NCBI GenBank assembly: GCA_003445715.1
Contig: DMCS01000088.1
Location: 1 to 19,181, forward strand
Direction: 5' to 3'
Length of the DNA stretch: 19,181 bases
Source: Candidatus Mesolinea sp.
Lineage (GTDB): Bacteria > Chloroflexota > Anaerolineae > Anaerolineales > Anaerolineaceae
This document shows, one piece after another, positions 6,322-12,489 of this stretch. The translations under genes and the position numbers were made by a program. A model generated the notes under the pieces. That model ran no database searches. It was not told the origin of the DNA and was given only the letters and a program-made list of their open reading frames with translations. Every line of letters begins with the position of its first letter. Position 1 is the stretch's first letter.

Positions 6322-7842
6322 TTATTTATTGATGAGGGGTAAATAAAGCCTATCTCCCATTGGCGGAGGGGTGGGCAGTGGGTCATCTGTGACGGTGAAC
6401 GTGCCTGCCGATGGCAGACCGACGGTCCCATCAGATAAAGCGGCTTGCACGTAGACTCTGTGCTGCCCGGGTTGGAGGTCGGTGACATCCAACGTGGCAA
6501 CCAATGCTTCCTCGTCCTCATCCCAGTTTCCATCTGCTGCTTGAAGGGGGAGAGTCTCTGCACCTTCTTTCCATGGCGCCGAATCAATGCTATACGTAGC
6601 GGCTGCAACTATCGGCGAAGGTTGTGAAGGCAATCTGTACAAATTAGTTTTTGCATTAGCAGAAAGTTGCCAAACAGTTTGCCCATTTTCTATATGATGC
6701 TCCAGGCTCACATTGGTGACTTCTGGTCCTGCCGGAAAGTTATAGGGGGCAAAAGACGCCTTTGCTGCCCTTATCAGCATGTTGAGATTGGCGTCGAGTT
6801 TCTGATCAAAGTTATCGCAGTACATAAAATACTTACCCTCAGTCGGACTCCCCATCGCATAAGCTAAAGCCGGTATGCCACGCTCAGCATAAACGTAATC
6901 TTCCGGCTGACCAAACAGAAGCGTTGCGGGTTGATTGGGGAACGCGCTTAACCCATAAGCCAGTTTGTTGGCCATGGTATAAAGTTCAGCTTCTTCGGGG
7001 GCTGAACTGTTATTGTAGTAATAAGGATAAGTGAAGGTATCGCCGTAGCTTATCAGGTTGAGGAACAGCCCGCTGGCATTTACATCTACCGGCTCAAAGG
7101 GACCGCCCTCGCGGTAATCGGGGAAGACATCGTCAAGATATGCCTGAATGGATGAGGATTCTGGCTCCGAAAGGGCAGAAGTGCCGCTATATTCATTGAG
7201 GCAGCCAGAGTAAACCCCTTCCCATTCTAAAGAAAAGTTGCGCCGCAAGTCGGTGCCAGTATTACTTGGCGAGGTGGGGCAGGTGGTGGCGTTCAGGTTC
7301 TTCAGGCGGGCGTTTACGCCGCCATTTCCCGCAGTGCCATCCGCAATTTGCTGCTCCACCACCACGCGTCCATCGGGGTTGGCAACTAAGAGCAAGTGAA
7401 TTTCAACTTCGTCCAGCAGCCAGGTAATCTCGGGGTCGCTACCATAGCCGCTGAGGAGCTGTTCAGCAAAGCGTAAGTTGAGCTCCACGGGTGCTAAGTC
7501 CCGCGCGTGTAAGGCGCTCATCACGAAAAGCACTGGCTTATCACCATCCGTGTCCTGATTAGTGAGCTTGAGAATGTTGATGTCATATCCCGAGGCGCCG
7601 CCGGAGTTCTGCTTGACCCAAGAATCGCCGATGTCGAGCCAGTCAGCCAAGTTAGGGTATTCAATGACAAGGCTTGCGGCATCAGCAAGAACTGTATCCA
7701 GCGCGCGGTAGCAAGGAAAATATGGGAGCGTAGCGGGTGCTATTTGTGCAGAAGGTCCGCCTTGGGCGAAGAAAGGAAAGCAAAGTGTAAAAACGAAACA
7801 AACAAGAATCCCCACAACCCAGAATTGGTGAGACTTGAGCAT
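6322..7842 (-). CDS. Secreted M14 carboxypeptidase-like protein, active site degenerate
   Basis: The 506-residue protein has a signal peptide (residues 1 to about 27), an M14 zinc-carboxypeptidase domain (about 45-370), a beta-sandwich-like region (about 375-485) and a proline-rich tail ending RLYLPLINK. Fold landmarks are clear: SALHARDLAP at 109-118, LLVANPDGRV at 151-160, TDLRRNF at 197-203, LSEPES at 224-229, and GPEV at 372-375. Catalytic positions differ from the family. The HxxE zinc motif is H112-AR-D115. The distal zinc His is replaced by I264 in LNLISYGD. The catalytic Glu aligns with A329 in ALAYAMG, and the substrate-binding N-R pair is R200-R201. The protein is thus probably not an active peptidase of the usual type. 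AAGGAG lies 7 bases before the ATG, and a TATAAT on the minus strand is at 7883-7888. Confidence 0.82.
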   Translation of the reverse strand: MLKSHQFWVVGILVCFVFTLCFPFFAQGGPSAQIAPATLPYFPCYRALDTVLADAASLVIEYPNLADWLDIGDSWVKQNSGGASGYDINILKLTNQDTDGDKPVLFVMSALHARDLAPVELNLRFAEQLLSGYGSDPEITWLLDEVEIHLLLVANPDGRVVVEQQIADGTAGNGGVNARLKNLNATTCPTSPSNTGTDLRRNFSLEWEGVYSGCLNEYSGTSALSEPESSSIQAYLDDVFPDYREGGPFEPVDVNASGLFLNLISYGDTFTYPYYYNNSSAPEEAELYTMANKLAYGLSAFPNQPATLLFGQPEDYVYAERGIPALAYAMGSPTEGKYFMYCDNFDQKLDANLNMLIRAAKASFAPYNFPAGPEVTNVSLEHHIENGQTVWQLSANAKTNLYRLPSQPSPIVAAATYSIDSAPWKEGAETLPLQAADGNWDEDEEALVATLDVTDLQPGQHRVYVQAALSDGTVGLPSAGTFTVTDDPLPTPPPMGDRLYLPLINK

Positions 7843-7954
7843 AGCAAGCTCCTTCGTGAAGAGATGAAATTTTCAAGAGTGGATTATACAAGAAAAGACC
7901 AAAATGAGAGTAAAAATGTCATATTGGTCAATAAATCGAGCGAAACGCGAAATG

Positions 7955-7983
7955 TTGACATCCCTGCCGGGATGGATTATGCT
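7955..7983 (+). promoter_or_regulatory. Promoter of the SRP RNA gene
   Basis: TTGACA at 7955-7960 is separated by 17 bases from TATGCT at 7978-7983. The predicted start near 7990 coincides with the 5' end of the closing stem of the SRP RNA, which supports both calls. Confidence 0.75.
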
Positions 7984-7989
7984 TACTTT

Positions 7990-8102
7990 GCGTTCGGGCG
8001 GGACCGGCACGGCGGAGCCCTGCGAACCCCGTCAGGTCCGAGAGGAAGCAGCGGTAAGGAGGTCGCTTCGGGTGTTGCCGATAAACCTGCCCGAACATTT
8101 TT
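7990..8102 (+). ncRNA. ffs: Bacterial small signal recognition particle RNA (4.5S type)
   Basis: The conserved SRP domain IV is plain at 8031-8052: GTCAGGTCC, a GAGA tetraloop, then GGAAGCAGC. It carries the symmetric and asymmetric internal loops that bind Ffh (E. coli has GGAA as the loop). The ends close with GTTCGGGC (7992-7999) pairing with GCCCGAAC (8089-8096), and TTTTT at 8098-8102 ends the transcript. Length (about 105-110 nt) fits the small, Alu-less bacterial form. The RNA scaffolds Ffh for cotranslational targeting of membrane and secreted proteins. It is flanked by the divergent M14-like gene and by a methyltransferase starting 10 bases after the T-run. Protein ORFs that run through this stretch are spurious. 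Confidence 0.93.
8089..8102 (+). terminator. 3' half of SRP RNA closing stem plus T-run
   Basis: GCCCGAAC at 8089-8096 pairs with the RNA's own 5' end (7992-7999) and is followed by A and five T residues. The closing helix of the RNA therefore doubles as an intrinsic terminator. Confidence 0.65.
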
Positions 8103-8111
8103 CTACACACC

Positions 8112-9017
8112 ATGACAGAGCCATCCAACTCCACACCTCCGGTCTGCTCTTATGAGGGCTCGGATTATCAGCGTACCTTCTGGGAAACGGGGCAGCGTCA
8201 ATACGAAGATGCAGTCGAAGCCATTGCCCTCAAGCGCTTGCTCCCGCCGCAAGGCGAATTATTGCTTGAGCTCGGGGCTGGCGCTGGCCGTAATTCGCCG
8301 CGCTATAGCGGTTACAACCGTATCGTCCTCCTGGATTACTCCCGTACACAGCTGCTTCAGGCGCGTGAACGCCTGGGTAGCGCCCCCCGCTACATCTACG
8401 TTGCAGCGGATGTATACAAGCTGCCGTTTGTAACCGGTCTTTTTGATGGCGCGACGATGATCCGCACGCTGCATCATATGACTGAACCTGGCTTAGCCTT
8501 GCAGGGTGTCCGCCGAGTGCTAGCTCAAGATGCTATATTCATCTTAGAATTTGCCAATAAACGCAATCTCAAGGCTGTGTTCCGCTATCTTGGCGGCAAG
8601 CAAGCCTGGAATCCTTTTTCGCCAGAACAAGTAGAATTCGCCGCGCTCAACTTTGACTTCCACCCCAAAACCATTCGCCGATTACTGGCACAGAACAATT
8701 TCAAGATCGAACGGCAGTTAGCTGTCTCGTATTTTCGTGTGGGATGGCTCAAGGAGCACCTACCGTTGGGTCTGCTCGTGGGTTTAGACTCAGCCTTTCA
8801 GTGGACAGGGGCTTTGGCGCAGTATTCGCCAAGCGTTTTTATCCGGGCTAGGGCTTTGGGTGCAGCCCAAGCAGTGCAGCGAGGGTACTTTTTTGCCTGC
8901 CCCGTGTGTGGGGCTCCCTTGGCAGAAGGCGCCTCCTCTCAGACCTGCCCTGGCTGTGGAAACGTGTGGGGTTACTCTGAGGGTATTTACGACTTTCGCA
9001 TTAAACCTGCGGCGTGA
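8112..9017 (+). CDS. SAM-dependent class I methyltransferase with C-terminal zinc ribbon
   Basis: The 301-residue protein has a Rossmann-type methyltransferase domain (about 35-160). Motif I is LLELGAGAGR at 51-60, the acidic residue after strand 2 is D75 in VLLDYS, and D100 lies in AADVYKLPF, followed by a motif IV-like stretch at 112-122. This pattern fits the Methyltransf_11 group. The middle region is unassigned. The last 40 residues contain C263-P-V-C266 and C279-P-G-C282, a zinc ribbon of the Trm112/DUF-type seen fused to or beside some methyltransferases. The substrate is unknown. The ATG lies 10 bases after the SRP RNA T-run with no Shine-Dalgarno, and no alternative in-frame start exists nearby. 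It converges on the MFS gene with only 2 bases between stop codons. Confidence 0.8.
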   Translation: MTEPSNSTPPVCSYEGSDYQRTFWETGQRQYEDAVEAIALKRLLPPQGELLLELGAGAGRNSPRYSGYNRIVLLDYSRTQLLQARERLGSAPRYIYVAADVYKLPFVTGLFDGATMIRTLHHMTEPGLALQGVRRVLAQDAIFILEFANKRNLKAVFRYLGGKQAWNPFSPEQVEFAALNFDFHPKTIRRLLAQNNFKIERQLAVSYFRVGWLKEHLPLGLLVGLDSAFQWTGALAQYSPSVFIRARALGAAQAVQRGYFFACPVCGAPLAEGASSQTCPGCGNVWGYSEGIYDFRIKPAA

Positions 9018-9019
9018 GC

Positions 9020-10354
9020 TTACGCGCCTAGTGCTTCATCTTCGCAATCAGCTGGTTCTGGGTTAGCTTTTAAGCCAAGCGGGGCAGCACTTGGTAAACT
9101 TCTCCCTTTCCAAAACCAAAAATAATACATAGCCACAGAAGCAACATAGAAGAAGATAGTAAAAAGGAAGGGTGGTGCAAAGCCGTAATTTACTTGGAAG
9201 TACCCGCTCAGCGTCGGGCTGAATGCCCAACCAAAATTGTGAGCCATACTGGAGAGGCTAGCCACCATGGCGCGTGACTCTGGTTCAACTTGTTCCATCG
9301 TGAACGTGGTATATACAGGTGTGCTCATATTCATCAGAACCAAGCGGATATAATATGCCACAGCTGCTACACCAAACCAGGGGGCAAAACCCAACAGAGC
9401 TAAGAAGGGGATGGAGAGCCCTTGCGTCGCCACGACGACCTGGATCTTGCCGTATTTCTCTGCTAATGCCGGCGCCAAAAGCAACCCGATGCCCATCGCA
9501 AGCGAGCCCCAAGCAAACAACACACCAATCGATGCGTCAGAGAGGTTGTGCACATTGCGGAAGAACACATTCATGAAAGGCATGATCATGCCAGCACCAA
9601 TCGAGGTAAATAATATCGGGAGGATCAATTTGCTCATTTTACCTGGGTTCTTACGCATGTAATTTATGGGCGCAAAAGCAGCTAACTTGTTATCTTTGGC
9701 ACGGTTTTGGCGGATCATGAAAATAGGGATGAGAGAAACTGCTATGCCTAATACGATGATACCCAAAGCCCAAGCGTAGGCAGCAGCGCTCGTTGCGCTC
9801 ACTGCTAAGCGCACACCTGCCCAAGTAGGCAAGTATCCACCTACCCATTGACCAATAGATGAGGCGGTCATGGTTAAGCCAGAGCTGAAGCTGAAAAGAT
9901 AGGTGCGTTCCTTCTCGCCGCTGTTTTCCATTAAGAAGGGTCCCATAGCGATGGCGGTGAGCGATTGGGCTAAGCCAATCACGATGCTCATCACCAAAAA
10001 GATGGGTACCGAAGGGTAGAGCACCATCATCAGGATGGCGACGCCTATTCCACTGTGTCCAATGATGAACGCACGCTTGTGGCCAATGCGGTTGGCTAAG
10101 TATCCCATGGGCAGTGCTACGATGAGCGAAGTTGCACTGCGGGCAGTGACTAAATTACCCAGTACAGCTTCGTTATAACCCAAACTCAGCACGTAGAAGT
10201 TGAATAGCAGCTGGTAAACCCCCATGGCAGAGCCATAGATGATGGCGCCAATGAGGTATTTTCTGGCATTTGGGCTGAAGGCAGCAATACGCTCCAGATA
10301 AGTTTTTACAAAGGAAGCCTTTTGAGGCTCAACGTCTAATGGCGTTTTGTCCAC
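9020..10354 (-). CDS. Major facilitator superfamily transporter
   Basis: The protein has about 12 membrane helices in two halves. The MFS motif A appears as MGYLANRIGHKRA near residues 83-95, between helices 2 and 3, and a long cytosolic loop rich in basic residues lies in the middle. It is most like drug/metabolite:H+ antiporters of the DHA1 type; no substrate can be named. I place the start at a GTG (10354) giving 444 residues. A longer reading to 10456 would run 34 codons into the upstream regulator gene and add a basic stretch before the cytosolic N-terminus. A GGGAGA ribosome binding site sits 6 bases before the GTG, and the GTG follows the regulator's TGA by one base. The arrangement implies that the ArsR-type regulator controls this transporter. 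Confidence 0.85.
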   Translation of the reverse strand: MDKTPLDVEPQKASFVKTYLERIAAFSPNARKYLIGAIIYGSAMGVYQLLFNFYVLSLGYNEAVLGNLVTARSATSLIVALPMGYLANRIGHKRAFIIGHSGIGVAILMMVLYPSVPIFLVMSIVIGLAQSLTAIAMGPFLMENSGEKERTYLFSFSSGLTMTASSIGQWVGGYLPTWAGVRLAVSATSAAAYAWALGIIVLGIAVSLIPIFMIRQNRAKDNKLAAFAPINYMRKNPGKMSKLILPILFTSIGAGMIMPFMNVFFRNVHNLSDASIGVLFAWGSLAMGIGLLLAPALAEKYGKIQVVVATQGLSIPFLALLGFAPWFGVAAVAYYIRLVLMNMSTPVYTTFTMEQVEPESRAMVASLSSMAHNFGWAFSPTLSGYFQVNYGFAPPFLFTIFFYVASVAMYYFWFWKGRSLPSAAPLGLKANPEPADCEDEALGA

Positions 10355-10355
10355 T

Positions 10356-11417
10356 TCAATCTCCCTGGATAAACCTTTTGAGTAAGTCTTGCGTTGCCTC
10401 CAAGCCTTCATAGCGTGTGGTGTAATAGCGATCTCCCTCGGGGGAAACGGTGACATGCACCATGCCGGCTAAGCGCAGCTCGCGGAGGTGGTGTGTGACG
10501 GTCGGCGGGCGCAACCGCAGCAGGCGCGAAAGTTGTGTGGCTGTCTGGGGCGATTGCACCAGTGTGCGTAGAATACGCAGGCGCGTGGGGTCAGCAAGTG
10601 CTTTAAGGCTGAGCAGCAGGCTATCCGGGATTACCTCGCCTGGGATCAAAGCCATGTTATCTGGTCGAGCGCCAAAAATCACGAGCAAAGTATCTACATC
10701 TAAGCGGTTGTAGAACAGGAAAGGTGACCCCCAAAAAGAGGGGGCCAAATAAATTCGGCGAGCTTTGTCAAGCTCAGGCAGGCGCACGCCGGCAGACAGC
10801 TCCTCGAGCATTGTAGGAAGCTGCAAGGAGCCCGCTCGCATCTGGGCATGCGAAAGCCCTTGACGCAACACGGGCAAGATGCGCTGCTCTTCTTCCGAGA
10901 AGAAAGCTTCTACATAGGCTTTTAGGGCTTTTAGGTACTTTTCGCCAAATTCTTCTCGATTTGCCCAGGTTTCATAAAGCCGGTTAAGGTAGGTGGGGGT
11001 GACCAAGCGGTTACGGTTTTGGATATTATTGCTGATGATGCTTTTTTCGGTGGTGTTCCATTTGCGCTGCGCGGTTGTATTGAGCAACACATCGCGTACT
11101 ACCGTGGGCGTGCTATAGTGTAAACTTAGCGCTTCGAGCCTTTTTTCGGCAGGCAGACGTTCGAGTGCATCTAGAACAGCTTGGGCATCTTTAGGCATTG
11201 GAACAGTATGAACAAAGGGAAGCGGCTCGTACATCAGAGTGATGGCTGTCTCGAGGGTCTCACGTTCTTCCGCAGGAAGGCGTGAGCGCACGCCGGCTGC
11301 CCAAGAAGCACGTAAGCCGTGTTGTTCAGGGCGGTGGAGTACCAGCAAGCTGATGAATAGATCGTAGCCGGTGCCTATTTCCCATCTAAGGCGGGTGTAA
11401 TCTGATTCAGGCAACAT
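10356..11417 (-). CDS. ArsR-type winged-helix regulator with long N-terminal domain
   Basis: The 353-residue protein ends in an ArsR/HTH_20 winged helix (about 265-345): LKALADPTRLRIL is helix 1-2, TATQLSRLLRLRPPTVTHHLREL the helix-turn-helix, and PEGDRYYTTR the wing. Canonical ArsR proteins are about 100 residues. Here about 260 residues of uncharacterised, mostly helical sequence precede the DNA-binding domain and probably sense a ligand (the DUF5937-type architecture is one possibility). No ArsR-type Cys metal site is visible. It lies immediately upstream of the MFS gene and diverges from the ABC/ECF operon. A palindrome overlaps its promoter, which suggests autoregulation. GAGG lies 4 bases before the ATG. 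Confidence 0.82.
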   Translation of the reverse strand: MLPESDYTRLRWEIGTGYDLFISLLVLHRPEQHGLRASWAAGVRSRLPAEERETLETAITLMYEPLPFVHTVPMPKDAQAVLDALERLPAEKRLEALSLHYSTPTVVRDVLLNTTAQRKWNTTEKSIISNNIQNRNRLVTPTYLNRLYETWANREEFGEKYLKALKAYVEAFFSEEEQRILPVLRQGLSHAQMRAGSLQLPTMLEELSAGVRLPELDKARRIYLAPSFWGSPFLFYNRLDVDTLLVIFGARPDNMALIPGEVIPDSLLLSLKALADPTRLRILRTLVQSPQTATQLSRLLRLRPPTVTHHLRELRLAGMVHVTVSPEGDRYYTTRYEGLEATQDLLKRFIQGD

Positions 11418-11446
11418 AAAACCTCATGATGAGTAAATAATGGTCT

Positions 11447-11476
11447 ATTATATTAGCTTAATATCTAATTGGTCAA
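11447..11476 (-). promoter_or_regulatory. Promoter and candidate operator of the ArsR-MFS unit
   Basis: On the minus strand TTGACC (11476-11471) is followed after 18 bases by TATAAT (11452-11447). A perfect inverted repeat ATATTA-GCT-TAATAT spans 11450-11464, covering part of the -10 box and the spacer, where a repressor dimer would block polymerase. Binding by the adjacent ArsR-type protein is inferred. Confidence 0.55.
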
Positions 11477-11598
11477 GATGCGAAGTCTCGAAATAGTTTT
11501 TTACTGTATTAGTATTCCAAAAAAAAACGAAAATTAAACCTTTTCCGATTGTAGTTCGTCTTCTACTATAGAATTAACGATATTGTAAGGAGAAAATC

Positions 11599-12489
11599 TT
11601 GAATATAGAAATCTATAACCTGAGTAAAAGTTATAAAACGACTAGAGCACTTCAAGAGGTATCTTTCCAAATCCCAGGCGGAGTGTTTGGGTTGTTGGGA
11701 CCGAACGGTGCTGGTAAAACCACTCTAATGCGCATTTTGGCCACTTTATTATTACCTTCCGCTGGAAAAGTGCGCGTTGGAGATTGGGATGTGACCAGGC
11801 AGCCAAACGAAGTACGGCGCCACTTAGGCTACTTACCTCAAGAATTTGGCTTTTTTGGAAACTTAACAGCCTTCGAGATGTTGGATTACATTGCCGCGAT
11901 GAAGGGAGTACCGAGAAACCAACGAAAAACTGCCATTGAGAGTGCCTTAGTTTCCGTCGGGTTGGAAGATCGCGCACGGCAGAATATCCGTACGTATTCC
12001 GGCGGCATGAAACAGCGCTTAGGCATTGCGCAAGCCTTGCTGGGTGATCCATCTCTATTAATTGTGGATGAACCCACAGCTGGTTTGGATCCTGAAGAGC
12101 GCATCCGCTTTCGTGGCATTATGGGACAGCTTGGTTCCCAGCATACAGTGCTACTTTCTACCCACATTGTGGCCGATATTGAGGCGAGTTGCGACCGAGT
12201 GGCTGTGTTACAGCGCGGGCGAGTAGTTTTCAATGGCACGCCTGCTGGGTTGGCTGCCATAGCGCAAGGAAGAGTTTGGGATGTGGAGCTCGATCAAGCG
12301 GAATGGACAGCATTACAATCCCGATATCACCTTATTTCCAGCCGGCCTCAAAACGGACACGTTCATTTGCGCCTGGTAGGCACAGAAAATCCGCTCGGGC
12401 GGGGAACACCACGATCGCCAGGAGTAGAAGATGGGTATGTAGCACTCATTTCCAATGATAACCAGTTTGTGGAGGTGGAGCATGCCTAA
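11599..12489 (+). CDS. ABC exporter ATP-binding protein (first of two in the operon)
   Basis: The 296-residue ATPase has intact motifs: Walker A GPNGAGKT at 34-41, Q-loop Q81, signature YSGGM at 133-137, Walker B LLIVDE at 153-158, and H-loop H189 in LLSTHI. It belongs to the ABC-2/exporter group (CcmA/NatA-like). The C-terminal 80 residues form an accessory domain with GRVWDVELDQAEW, which the second ATPase of the operon shares in diverged form. The start is a TTG at 11599 with AAGGAGA at 11587-11593 and 5-base spacing. The gene opens a six-gene run with overlapping ends. Upstream, between 11418 and 11598, only a weak TATAGA (11567-11572) is seen for this direction. Confidence 0.9.
   Translation: MNIEIYNLSKSYKTTRALQEVSFQIPGGVFGLLGPNGAGKTTLMRILATLLLPSAGKVRVGDWDVTRQPNEVRRHLGYLPQEFGFFGNLTAFEMLDYIAAMKGVPRNQRKTAIESALVSVGLEDRARQNIRTYSGGMKQRLGIAQALLGDPSLLIVDEPTAGLDPEERIRFRGIMGQLGSQHTVLLSTHIVADIEASCDRVAVLQRGRVVFNGTPAGLAAIAQGRVWDVELDQAEWTALQSRYHLISSRPQNGHVHLRLVGTENPLGRGTPRSPGVEDGYVALISNDNQFVEVEHA

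Noticed and set aside
6147..6608. Minus-strand 153-codon frame
   Set aside because: It is an antiphase shadow of the 3' end of the M14-like gene, in the same strand but another frame, with no ribosome binding site or recognisable motif.
7744..8155. Two overlapping plus-strand reading frames (7744-8115 and 7904-8155)
   Set aside because: They run through the M14 gene start, the SRP RNA promoter and the SRP RNA itself. The conserved RNA explains the sequence, and the translations show no protein-like pattern.
10355..10456. Longer N-terminus for the MFS transporter from ATG 10456
   Set aside because: It would overlap 34 codons of the ArsR-type gene. The GTG at 10354 has a good ribosome binding site and gives a normal MFS N-terminus.
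12455..12481. Longer N-terminus for the permease/M1-like gene
   Set aside because: The first nine codons overlap the ATPase gene and themselves encode the ribosome binding site of the ATG at 12482.
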